Assembly (NCBI GenBank): GCA_030654175.1
Contig: JAURXZ010000033.1
Coordinates: 1 to 64,000, forward strand
DNA from: Bacteroidia bacterium
GTDB taxonomy: Bacteria; Bacteroidota; Bacteroidia; 2-12-FULL-35-15
DNA length: 64,000 nt
Direction of reading: 5' to 3'
Under the pieces are notes generated by a model, which was not told the origin of the DNA, ran no database searches, and worked only from the letters and a program-made list of their open reading frames with translations. The first letter of the stretch is position 1. Every line of letters begins with the position of its first letter. The translations under genes and the position numbers were made by a program. Below are positions 8,593 through 17,639 of this stretch, piece after piece.

Positions 8593-8889
8593 CTAAGTTG
8601 CCTCCATAATTATGATTGTGCTTATTCCGATAAAAACAAATAGTATCAGATAAAAAATAAGATAGTGAACAATATTATATTCATGTGCATTCCCATGAGT
8701 TTGTTTTTTGCTGTTGTGAAAAAGGAAGAATTTCTTTTCAGTTTTTTCTTTAACTTTTTCAGCGAATTCTATTTTACTTTCCTTATCATCAACTATTTGA
8801 GTGCCATTTGGTTCCTCATCTGCAAAAGATAACTTGCTTTCGGTTTTTGAATACCTTTCTTTTATTCTTTCAAATTTATCATTCATCAT
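8593..8889 (-). CDS. Small tail-anchored membrane protein
   Basis: A 98-residue protein with a highly charged N-terminal part (Lys, Glu and Asp rich, residues 1-60) and one C-terminal membrane helix (about 72-95, IVHYLIFYLILFVFIGISTI). There is no signal peptide, so it is probably anchored with its charged part in the cytoplasm. I recognise no family. It is convergent with the anti-sigma gene, 70 bases apart. Two adjacent ATG codons (8889, 8886) can serve as start. Confidence 0.5.
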   Translation of the reverse strand: MMNDKFERIKERYSKTESKLSFADEEPNGTQIVDDKESKIEFAEKVKEKTEKKFFLFHNSKKQTHGNAHEYNIVHYLIFYLILFVFIGISTIIIMEAT

Positions 8890-9433
8890 TTATCGCTTTT
8901 ATAAAGAAAAAATGATTCTATAAAATCACTGAGAAATCAAATAGTGTCTTATGAAATTTAAGCTTGAAATTAGTATAGCGAACCCTTTTTTAATTAAATA
9001 TTCGTTATAGGGAGAATTGCCTTAGTCCAATATGGAAAATATATGTTTGAGAAGAGTGCATGAAACTTTATACGGCAACTTCATATTCATTGAGGAAACA
9101 GCAAGTGACAAAATAAAAAATAATATCTGACTTGTCTTTGTAAATTTTATTTCCCCGAACAGTCTATTAACTTTCAAAATCCAATCGTATCAGGTAAATT
9201 GATGTGTTTAACCTGATTTCTATCCTCTTTTTTTTGTATTGCAATATTCAGCCTGAAAAATCTCCTTTTGAATATTAGATCTTCTTTTGATCATTCAGTA
9301 CCAGCAATATTTTTTTAAGTTTCACCTAATAAAAACACTTAACTATCGAATATAGATTAGAACCATATTGGAGCTAATATATTTTTGCTCAAATATTTTT
9401 AATAAACCATTGAAATAACAAAACCGGAAAATC
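8890..9433. other. Gene-free stretch upstream of secreted protein gene
   Basis: AT-rich and between divergent genes. A TATTTTTG -7 match at 9380-9387 lies 47 bases before the plus-strand gene at 9434, without a TTG at the right -33 distance. No ORF, hairpin or RNA gene was recognised. Confidence 0.5.
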
Positions 9434-10123
9434 ATGAAAAATAAAAAAAATGAATCCCGAATTTTCGGGATAGAGACTATTACTAACAACCTGAATAAGT
9501 TTGTAGTACTTCTTTTAGCTTCCCTTTTTCAAATTAGCTCAATGCTTGGGCAATCTCAAGTATATGACAATTTTGAAGGAATTAAGTTTTTAACTTATGG
9601 TTCAAAAAATGGTGTTTTGGATACTGTTGTAAAAAATCCTGCACCAAACAAAGTGAATAATTCAGCAAAATGCGCTTTGTATATTAGAAATAGCGGAAAA
9701 AAATTCGACAATATTAAAATGAATTTTGCAGGCAAATTAACCGGTGTAAATGAGTATGCAACTTATTTAGGTGTACCGCCAAAAATTAAAATGAAGATTT
9801 ATACTAATGCTCCTGTTGGGACCCTTGTAGAATTTTTATTAGGAAACAGGCAAGGAAATAACGCTTATCCTGAAGGAACTAACAGTCAATTTCAGGCTTA
9901 TACCACAACAAGCAATGCATGGGAAGAATTAGAATTTAAGTTTGCCCAAATCCCTGAAGGAAGTCAAACATCATTTAATCAAATTGATCAGATCACATTA
10001 TTGTTTAGCCCAAATTCATCAAGTTCTGACACCTATTATTTTGATGATATAACAGGACCTGTTGTGGTCCCAAAAGATAAGTCAGACGAAATAGGTTCAA
10101 AAATTCAAACTACTAAAAAGTAA
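9434..10123 (+). CDS. Secreted glycan-binding-like protein without T9SS tail
   Basis: An N-terminal hydrophobic segment (about residues 22-40, ending MLGQSQ) looks like a signal peptide, though preceded by an unusually long polar start. The mature part is one beta-rich domain with YDNFEG, NAPVGTLVEFLLGNRQG, NAWEELEFKF and DTYYFDDITGP. The same landmarks appear in the two proteins at 35017-36862, so the three are paralogues. Such domains accompany secreted glycosidases in Bacteroidota and are thought to bind carbohydrate. Unlike its paralogues it stops about 20 residues after the domain, with no T9SS sorting tail, so it may stay periplasmic. The GH15 glucoamylase gene follows 135 bases later. 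Confidence 0.7.
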   Translation: MKNKKNESRIFGIETITNNLNKFVVLLLASLFQISSMLGQSQVYDNFEGIKFLTYGSKNGVLDTVVKNPAPNKVNNSAKCALYIRNSGKKFDNIKMNFAGKLTGVNEYATYLGVPPKIKMKIYTNAPVGTLVEFLLGNRQGNNAYPEGTNSQFQAYTTTSNAWEELEFKFAQIPEGSQTSFNQIDQITLLFSPNSSSSDTYYFDDITGPVVVPKDKSDEIGSKIQTTKK

Positions 10124-10258
10124 GCATTTTTAATAGTCTCAATTAATTTAACTGTTTAATTAATTCGTTTATCCACATAAAATAAATGGAGGATCAGCCT
10201 ATTATTTATTTTGTAAGTATTAAAAAAAAAAAGCTATTAAATTTTAACAATAGAATTT

Positions 10259-12739
10259 ATGTTTAGAAAAGAAAAATCTGCATTTGGTTGGCCTGGAATA
10301 GAAGCCAGGTGGACATCCAGTGCAAAAACCGGTGTTGGAACTTCGCTTCATTCAAAAAGCAAAGTATGGTATTCAATCAGCCATGGTATTTTAAATGAAA
10401 TTTATTATCCGCAAGTTGATCAAGCCTGTACCAGCGATTTAGGTTTAATTGTTACAGATGGGAAATCTTTTTTTTCGGAAGAAAAGAGAGACACTTCTCA
10501 TCAGATTAAATATTTGGCGAATGGTGTTCCGGGGTATCATGTAACCAACAGTTGCAATATGCATTATTACAGGATTGAAAAAGAGATCATTTCAGACCCG
10601 GTGAGAGATACATTGCTTCAACGAATTCAGTTTTTTCCTTTAAAAAAGAAAAGAAAAGAATTTAAATTATTCATGCTGTTGGCTCCACATTTGGGAAACT
10701 CAGGTGCTGGAAACACTGCATGGGTAGGGGATTACAAAGGAATACCCATGCTGTTTGCACAGCGTGGCGAAGTTTCATTGGCATTAGTTTGTTCTATACC
10801 CTGGAAAAAAGGTTCGGCTGGTTTTGTAGGAAGTTCTGATGGTTGGCAAGATCTGATGCGACATAAACAAATGGCTTGGGAATTTGAAAAAGCCGAAAAT
10901 GGTAATGTTGCTTTAATTGGGGAAATAGATCTGGAAGAGATCAATGGCAATAGTTTTGTGGTTGCGCTCGGTTTCGGGAGAAACCCGGCAGAAGCCGGTC
11001 AACGTGCGAGAGCTAGTATATTAGAAAGTTTTGAATCGGCTAAAACCAAATTTATAAATGAATGGTTAGGTTGGCAAAAAAAATTGGTACCGGAAAATTC
11101 TAAAAAAAGTACAGATAATAAATTTTTTAATATCAGTGCTGCCATGCTTAAAGTTCATGAGTCTAAACGACATCCTGGTGGGTTAATTGCAAGTCTTTCT
11201 ATCCCCTGGGGCTTTAACAAAGGAGATGATGATCTGGGAGGGTACCATTTGGTTTGGCCAAGAGATATGGTTCAAACTGCAGGAGGATTACTTGCTGCAA
11301 AAGCATTTGATGATGCCAGAAGAGTTTTAAATTACCTCATGGTTACTCAGGAAGAGGACGGACACTGGCCTCAAAATATGTGGTTGGATGGTGCACCATA
11401 TTGGTCAGGCATTCAGATGGATCAGACTGCTTTACCCATTTTATTAATGGATCTGGTTAAACGAGAAACGCATTTTACGGATGCTGATCTTAAACATTTT
11501 TGGCCAATGATCCGAAAGGCTGCAAGTTACCTTGTTATAAACGGCCCTATAACCCCACAAGACCGTTGGGAGGAAAATGCAGGCTATTCCACTTTTACAT
11601 TAGCTGTTGAAATAGCCTCATTGGTTATAGCTGCTGAACATGCGATAGCTAATAATGAACCACAGGTAGCCGCATTTTTTTTAGAAACTGCTGATGCATG
11701 GAATGCAAGTATTGAAAGATGGACCTATGTGACCGGGACAGACCTGGCAAAAAAAATAGGTGTGGATGGTTATTATGTCAGGATCAACTCAAAAGAATCA
11801 TTTGATTCAGATTATTCTGGTAAAGATCTCCTTACAATTACCAATCGTTCAAAAGGCGAAAATGTTTGCCTTGCAAATGAAATGGTAAGTCCGGATGCCT
11901 TGGCTTTGGTGCGTTTTGGTTTACGTGCAGCTAATGATCCGCGTATACAAAATACCATCAAAGTGATTGATGCGACTTTAAAAATGGATAATGCCAAAGG
12001 TCCTTTATGGTATAGGTATAACAGAGACGGTTATGGGGAACATCTTGATGGAAGTCCGTTTAACGGTACTGGCGTTGGAAGACCATGGCCTTTATTGACC
12101 GGTGAACGTGCGCATTATGAAATAGCTGCCGGAAATTATTCTTACGCGGGAGAGTTATTAAAAACCATAGAAAATTACGCTACAGAAACCGGAATGATAC
12201 CGGAACAGATTTGGGATGCTGAAGATATCCCGGAACTGGAACTGTATCGAGGCAAACCAACAGGATCCGCCATGCCACTTGCCTGGGCCCATGCAGAATA
12301 TTTAAAGCTTTGCCGGTCTCTAAAGGCAAAGCAAATATTTGATATGCCATTGCAAACAAAACATCGCTATTTAACTGAAAAAAACAATTCAAATATTTTT
12401 ATCTGGCATTTCAATAATCATTACAAATCCATTCCAAAAGGAAAAATTTTAAGAATACATTGTTTAACAGCGGCAACCGTTCGCTGGTCAGTTGATAATT
12501 GGTTAAGCACCAATGATCTGGTAACGCTTGATTCTGGAGTGGGGATTCATTATGCAGATCTGCCTACAGAGAATCTGGATTACGAACAAAAAATCTCTTA
12601 TACTTTTTATTGGCACGATTCAGAAACGTGGGAAGATGAGAATTATACACTTTCTGTAGAGAAATTAAATTCGGCTAAACTACAAGCAACCAAAGGGAAA
12701 AATGTAAAAAAAACAAGTAAGGCTGCTATTTCACTTTAA
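10259..12739 (+). CDS. Glucoamylase, glycoside hydrolase family 15
   Basis: Releases glucose from ends of alpha-glucans. The N-terminal beta domain (residues 1-270, KTGVGTSLHSKSKVWYSIS) is the glucodextranase N-type domain of bacterial GH15 enzymes. The (alpha/alpha)6 catalytic domain (about 290-690) shows GYHLVWPRDM, the catalytic-acid motif DRWEE (Glu438) and the base motif PEQIWD (Glu649). A C-terminal beta domain (about 705-800) completes the protein. Both catalytic residues are present and the length of 826 is normal. There is no signal peptide, so it probably acts in the cytoplasm on maltodextrin or glycogen, which fits the GT4-GH57 pair at 37.3-40.0 kb. ATG start at 10259. Confidence 0.93.
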   Translation: MFRKEKSAFGWPGIEARWTSSAKTGVGTSLHSKSKVWYSISHGILNEIYYPQVDQACTSDLGLIVTDGKSFFSEEKRDTSHQIKYLANGVPGYHVTNSCNMHYYRIEKEIISDPVRDTLLQRIQFFPLKKKRKEFKLFMLLAPHLGNSGAGNTAWVGDYKGIPMLFAQRGEVSLALVCSIPWKKGSAGFVGSSDGWQDLMRHKQMAWEFEKAENGNVALIGEIDLEEINGNSFVVALGFGRNPAEAGQRARASILESFESAKTKFINEWLGWQKKLVPENSKKSTDNKFFNISAAMLKVHESKRHPGGLIASLSIPWGFNKGDDDLGGYHLVWPRDMVQTAGGLLAAKAFDDARRVLNYLMVTQEEDGHWPQNMWLDGAPYWSGIQMDQTALPILLMDLVKRETHFTDADLKHFWPMIRKAASYLVINGPITPQDRWEENAGYSTFTLAVEIASLVIAAEHAIANNEPQVAAFFLETADAWNASIERWTYVTGTDLAKKIGVDGYYVRINSKESFDSDYSGKDLLTITNRSKGENVCLANEMVSPDALALVRFGLRAANDPRIQNTIKVIDATLKMDNAKGPLWYRYNRDGYGEHLDGSPFNGTGVGRPWPLLTGERAHYEIAAGNYSYAGELLKTIENYATETGMIPEQIWDAEDIPELELYRGKPTGSAMPLAWAHAEYLKLCRSLKAKQIFDMPLQTKHRYLTEKNNSNIFIWHFNNHYKSIPKGKILRIHCLTAATVRWSVDNWLSTNDLVTLDSGVGIHYADLPTENLDYEQKISYTFYWHDSETWEDENYTLSVEKLNSAKLQATKGKNVKKTSKAAISL

Positions 12740-12921
12740 AAATATTTTTTGGACAAAACAGTATGTTTCTATTCCGTTTTACTTTTCACCAAAAGTATTT
12801 TAACATGTAAAACGAAAACTAAGAATGGAAAATTTATTGCTATAACAATACATATTCATCAAAATAAGGGAAAGCAGGCCTCTTTTTAATTGCCCAATGC
12901 CAGGCAATAAGTAAACTTAAA

Positions 12922-14502
12922 ATGAAAAAAGTAAATATACTCCTTTTGTATTTTTTGATATTATTTATATCTCATAATGGATATTCTTTTTCAAAAAAAC
13001 AATTTTCAGTTATCATTGCAGTTCAACCTGGTTTGTTTTATAAAGATTCGGCTTTGGCTTTGCCATATTATTCTGCAGGGATCATGAAAAGTAATTCAAA
13101 GGATTATGCTGAAGCCATTATTTGTTTCAAGAAAGCGCTGGAATTCGATTCCACTTATGCTTCCACCTATTTGAACATGGCCTTTGCAAAACGTAGTCTT
13201 TTAGATTATAAAAGCGCTTTAAATGATTATAACAGTGCTCTTCAATTGAAACTAACCTGGGAGGAGTCGTATGAAGCATATTTTAATAAATCACTAACAA
13301 TGGCATTACTTGAAAATTTGCAAGATGCCATGGCTGAATCAAATTACCCTATACTATTAAAGAAGGAATATTCCGATTTTACCAGCAATTCAACAGCAAG
13401 CTTAAACAATTCTCCCCCTTCAGTTTTGAAAGATTCCGCTTCGGCATTTCCATATTTTTCCGCTGGAGTTTTAAAAAACAATTCCAAAGAATATGTGGAT
13501 GCTATTGTTTGTTTTACAAAGGCCCTGGAACACGATCCAACTTTAGCCTCTGCTTATTTAAACAGGGCTTATGCAAAAAACAAACTATTGGATTACAAAA
13601 GCGCATTATCAGATTATTCAAAAGCACTACAATTGAAACTCACATGGGAGGAGTCATATGAAGCTCATTTTAATAAAGGACTCACTTTGGCCTTATTAGA
13701 AAATTTGAAAGAAGCCATGGCAGATTTTAATTATGCAATAAAATTAAATCCGGAATATACAGATGCCTATTATAACAGAAGTATACTGAAAGGGAAAGTA
13801 GGGGATCTTCATGGAGAATTGTCGGATATAAATAAAGTACTCTCTTTAAGGCCCGCTGATGCAGACGCATTTAACAGTAGAGGGATATTAAAATCCAAAC
13901 AGGGGGATTATGACGAGGCTATTAAGGATTTTAATCGTGCTATAGAGTTAAATAAAACAAACAGCCATTTCTATTTCAATCGGGCATTAATTCTATATGG
14001 ATTGAACGAATACCGCGCATCCTTAGTTGATTTTGACATATCTATTCGAATTGAGCCGGATGCAGAAACGTTTAATAGAAGAGGGAATGTAAAAGCAAGA
14101 TTGGGAGATTTTCGTGGAGCATTTGATGATTATACAGCTGCAATAAAAACAGATACAAATTATTACATAGCTTACCTGAACCGGGGTTACTTAAAATATG
14201 AATTGAAAGATTATAATTCATCTATTGTTGATTATACAATTGCTATTAAATTGAAACCAGATTATTCAATAGCTTATTATAACCGTGGTTTGGCCAAAGG
14301 TAAACTTGCAGATCATAAAGGTGAGATCAAAGATTACACATTGGCAATTGAATTTAGACCGGATTATGAAAAGGCTTATAACCAAAGAGCTATGGCTAAA
14401 TATGAAATAGGAGATAGGTTGGGATGTTGTCAGGATCTTGATAAGGCCATAAAACTCGGATGTGAACTGGCTTATCAAAATGTACATATTTATTGCAAAT
14501 GA
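12922..14502 (+). CDS. Secreted TPR-repeat protein
   Basis: A signal peptide (residues 1-23, LYFLILFISHNGYSFS) precedes about ten tetratricopeptide repeats. Repeat marks are AEAIICFKKALEFDSTYASTYLNMA, YDEAIKDFNRAIELN and NSSIVDYTIAIKLKPDY. Residues about 45-150 and 168-270 are near-copies (KSALNDYNSALQLKLTWEESYEA / KSALSDYSKALQLKLTWEESYEA), so an internal segment was duplicated recently. It should be a periplasmic protein-interaction scaffold; partners unknown. It lies in a run of four plus-strand genes with the outer-membrane-like protein and the GH26-like enzyme. Confidence 0.85.
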   Translation: MKKVNILLLYFLILFISHNGYSFSKKQFSVIIAVQPGLFYKDSALALPYYSAGIMKSNSKDYAEAIICFKKALEFDSTYASTYLNMAFAKRSLLDYKSALNDYNSALQLKLTWEESYEAYFNKSLTMALLENLQDAMAESNYPILLKKEYSDFTSNSTASLNNSPPSVLKDSASAFPYFSAGVLKNNSKEYVDAIVCFTKALEHDPTLASAYLNRAYAKNKLLDYKSALSDYSKALQLKLTWEESYEAHFNKGLTLALLENLKEAMADFNYAIKLNPEYTDAYYNRSILKGKVGDLHGELSDINKVLSLRPADADAFNSRGILKSKQGDYDEAIKDFNRAIELNKTNSHFYFNRALILYGLNEYRASLVDFDISIRIEPDAETFNRRGNVKARLGDFRGAFDDYTAAIKTDTNYYIAYLNRGYLKYELKDYNSSIVDYTIAIKLKPDYSIAYYNRGLAKGKLADHKGEIKDYTLAIEFRPDYEKAYNQRAMAKYEIGDRLGCCQDLDKAIKLGCELAYQNVHIYCK

Positions 14503-14537
14503 GGCACTAATTTTTTATGAAATTATTTTAAAATAGG

Positions 14538-15509
14538 ATGAAAAATAAAAATAGCTTCATTATAAAAAAATATTTTTTGATTTTTTTTTCGATTTTAATT
14601 GAATTAAATTCTTTAAGTGGCCAAATTGTGGTGGAGGAAGAAGGTAAAAGATTATATTATGACAGGACCAAACGGATAACAAAATTTGTGGATATGAAGG
14701 ATATGAGGGATGTTTTTCATAAAGACAAATTTCTGTTAGGTAAAAACAGGATAATGGGAAATATCTCTTACAATTCCGGAAGGGTGCTCATTGGTAATGA
14801 CCCCGGTAATGGAAATGGCAATGGTGATAAACCATTATATGAGATCAGGAGCGCCCTTGGATTTTATACACGAATTCGTTTCTTTGAAGAATTCAGCTTC
14901 AATTCTACTTTTTACATTGATTATAACAAAGCAGCTTCTGCACGATGGACCTCAAATTATACCTACTCTATCGGAAGGTATAACTGGAGACCTAATAAAT
15001 TTAATTATGGATATGAAAACTATTTAAACAATAGATATTCAGATAACATACAAAAAATGGGCGATAAATTTCTGGAAGGATACTATTTTATATCCTACAG
15101 TCACAATCTTTCAGAAAGACTGACCCAAAAGATTAAACTCGATGAAACCACCAACCTCAAGTTTACTTACTTTGCCAGGTATTCCATAAAGTACCGTGAC
15201 CCTAATGAAGTAGTCCATGGTGGATTAACAGCAGGAAAATCCACAATTGGTGGAGGTTTCCGTTATACGATTTACAAAAGGATCTATGTTGAAACAGCGC
15301 TGTATTTTTATCCTGAAGGTGAACTGAAAAAGCAGCCTTGGGATCCCGATTATACGTACGGTTTTGGTTATTTTGACTGGAGGTCGTTCCGTTTTTCCTT
15401 AACGTATGGTAATTGGGCTGTGAACCGGTTCCCATGGAATAAAAAATATTATCCTGATTATGGATTTCTGGACGGTAATTTTAGAATTGCTGCAAATTGG
15501 ATATGGTAA
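14538..15509 (+). CDS. Putative outer-membrane beta-barrel protein
   Basis: A signal peptide (residues 1-28, ending LNSLSGQI) is followed by a 290-residue mature part rich in Tyr, Phe, Trp, Asn and Gly. Alternating hydrophobic and polar residues suggest beta strands (RSALGFYTRIRFFEEFSFNS; AARYSIKYRDP-like spacing), and the chain ends in aromatic Trp-Ile-Trp. These are marks of outer-membrane barrels, although I cannot name the family. A short Gly-Asn repeat (GNGNGNGD, near residue 95) may be a loop. The gene sits 36 bases after the TPR gene and 13 bases before the GH26-like gene, so they are likely co-expressed; an export or import role for the sugar pathway is inference. Confidence 0.6.
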   Translation: MKNKNSFIIKKYFLIFFSILIELNSLSGQIVVEEEGKRLYYDRTKRITKFVDMKDMRDVFHKDKFLLGKNRIMGNISYNSGRVLIGNDPGNGNGNGDKPLYEIRSALGFYTRIRFFEEFSFNSTFYIDYNKAASARWTSNYTYSIGRYNWRPNKFNYGYENYLNNRYSDNIQKMGDKFLEGYYFISYSHNLSERLTQKIKLDETTNLKFTYFARYSIKYRDPNEVVHGGLTAGKSTIGGGFRYTIYKRIYVETALYFYPEGELKKQPWDPDYTYGFGYFDWRSFRFSLTYGNWAVNRFPWNKKYYPDYGFLDGNFRIAANWIW

Positions 15510-15521
15510 TTTTATCAAAAA

Positions 15522-17219
15522 ATGAATATAAAAAGTGTTTTATTTGTTTTCCTTTTTTTTGGAATTATTGCCCCCTCGCATGCTCAATTAAAATTTGTAA
15601 TTGAAGATTTTGAGGGGCTTGCAGATGGTTCATCACCATCCGATATTAAACAGAATGGGATTTTTACTTATGGCAATATTAAATCAAGTATTATTTCGAA
15701 AAAAGACAAACAACTCACATACCTTGGCGACAGATTTATTAAAATTGAAAAAGAAGGTAAAATAGCATATGGCGGATGGGGGAAAGGAATTGGTTTAAAT
15801 ATAGAATTGGATCCTGATCAGGATTATCTCAACTTGTACGTATGCCAACCTGCAAATATTAAAAATAATTTAATAAAGATAGAATTGCAGGAAGATGATA
15901 ATGGCGATAATAAATATGAAAAGGAGCAGGATGATGCCTGGATTTATGTCCATAAATTTGAACCTGAAAGCCCTTCAGAGCAACCCTCAAATGCTCCAAT
16001 AGAGTGGGAATTGATATCAATTCCATTAAACAAGTTTAAGGATTCGAACCCCAGTGGTGATGGCATTTTTAATATAAATTATAAACAAGGAAAACTACTT
16101 TGCTTTATAATTAGCTTTACAAATTCCCCTGAATTGCAGGAAACTTCCATTATGGAAAATACTAAACGAACCTGGTATTTTGATTTTATTTCTTTTTCGA
16201 AAGGTTCCTTACCCATAGGATCTGGAATATTAAGTTTGCCATCCCCAGTCGCAGAAAATTTTTGCAATATAGGTGCATGGTCAAAAGAAGGAAACGAAGC
16301 CAATTTTTCTGATATAGCAACCAATTTCGAAAAAACGTTTAACTCTTCATCTGATAAAAAATTAGGTGTAATTCATTTTTTTCATCCCTTTGCAGTTGAT
16401 GGTGGGCATACTCAAAATCATTATCCTTCAATTGAAAGAATAAATAAAATAATTCACCAGGGGTATATTCCAATGATCACCCTGGAAGATCATTTTGTAA
16501 ATGCAAACCCAAAGATGAAACAACCCAATTTATATAGTATTGTGGAGGGGCATTTCGATCCTTTTTTTAAAGAATGGGCCGATGAAATTAAACAGGTAGA
16601 TGGTATTATTTTATTACGGATACTTCATGAATTCAATGGCGACTGGTATCCGTGGTGTGTTGTTAATAATGATAAAAATCCATTATTGCTTGTTAGGGCT
16701 TTTCAGCATATTCATGACATTTTTAAAGAACAAAAAGTGACAAATGTAAAATTTATCTGGTGTCCCAACTCTACTTCTTTTCCACAAGAAAAATGGAATT
16801 ACATAATGAACGCTTACCCCGGAGATGACTATGTTGATTGCATAGGTTTGGATATTTATAATGGAGCGGGAAAAGGATTGCCTGTTTGGAGATCATTCAG
16901 GAAGGAAGGCATCGAGAACTATTTTATAGTGACACAGCAACTTCCAAATAAGCCACTATTTATATGTGAGATCGCATCCAGAGAACGCCATAATAACGAA
17001 ACAACACCGACTCAGAACAAAGCAGAATGGATCAAACAAATGAGTGATGCACTTAAATCAGATATGTCAAAAGTTAGGCTGTTGACCTGGTTTAATGAAA
17101 AGGAATCGTTCAAAATAAATTCATCTCCGGAATCACAAAAAGCATTTTTAAATTATATTATAAAGGATGATTTTTTTAAATCAGGAACAAATTATATTTC
17201 TCCCCTTCTTCAGCATTAA
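15522..17219 (+). CDS. Secreted GH26-like glycosidase with N-terminal binding domain
   Basis: Signal peptide at residues 1-21 (cleavage after SHA). Residues 25-235 form a beta-rich module opening with VIEDFEGLADG, like carbohydrate-binding domains. Residues about 255-555 resemble GH26 TIM-barrel enzymes, typically beta-mannanases: LHEFNGDWYPW carries the likely acid/base Glu370, and PLFICEIAS the likely nucleophile Glu483, with YPGDDYVDCIGLDIY between. No T9SS tail is seen, so it may be periplasmic. The gene starts 12 bases after the barrel-protein gene, which supports an operon. Substrate (mannan, beta-glucan or other) cannot be told from sequence alone. Confidence 0.75.
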   Translation: MNIKSVLFVFLFFGIIAPSHAQLKFVIEDFEGLADGSSPSDIKQNGIFTYGNIKSSIISKKDKQLTYLGDRFIKIEKEGKIAYGGWGKGIGLNIELDPDQDYLNLYVCQPANIKNNLIKIELQEDDNGDNKYEKEQDDAWIYVHKFEPESPSEQPSNAPIEWELISIPLNKFKDSNPSGDGIFNINYKQGKLLCFIISFTNSPELQETSIMENTKRTWYFDFISFSKGSLPIGSGILSLPSPVAENFCNIGAWSKEGNEANFSDIATNFEKTFNSSSDKKLGVIHFFHPFAVDGGHTQNHYPSIERINKIIHQGYIPMITLEDHFVNANPKMKQPNLYSIVEGHFDPFFKEWADEIKQVDGIILLRILHEFNGDWYPWCVVNNDKNPLLLVRAFQHIHDIFKEQKVTNVKFIWCPNSTSFPQEKWNYIMNAYPGDDYVDCIGLDIYNGAGKGLPVWRSFRKEGIENYFIVTQQLPNKPLFICEIASRERHNNETTPTQNKAEWIKQMSDALKSDMSKVRLLTWFNEKESFKINSSPESQKAFLNYIIKDDFFKSGTNYISPLLQH

Positions 17220-17639
17220 GTAAACTCAGGATTAAGATCCCCCCATTATTGTAATTTTCGACCCATACATTTATTTTCTGTTAATATTTTCACTTCTTAT
17301 TTCTTTTTAAAAATATTTACTTTCTTCTGTGTTTATTAAATAAACAAACTAATAATTATAAAAAAACATTTCCAATTTATTTTTTTCAATTTCGATATTC
17401 TTTCAAATCCATCCATATAAGTGTTTTTTTGGATGCTTAACGTCAAACAGAAGCGTGATAATCGTCAGTTAATCCATAAAACGGCTTATTTTGCTCAATA
17501 TTTCAATAAATACAATATGGGTATAATGTAACATTATTCAGCAATAATGTAATGCTTTCAAATCATAAGTAAACCATCTTTGCATGATTCTAAACCAGTA
17601 GTTTTTTTACTTAAAATAATCTTAATTTTTATCAAAAAG
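17220..17639. other. Gene-free stretch before signalling cluster
   Basis: AT-rich spacer between the glycosidase cluster and the kinase at 17640. CATCTTTG at 17575-17582, one mismatch from TAnnTTTG, is a possible -7 box about 58 bases before the start. A TTG at 17580 opens an extension of the kinase frame but overlaps this box. Nothing else recognised. Confidence 0.5.
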
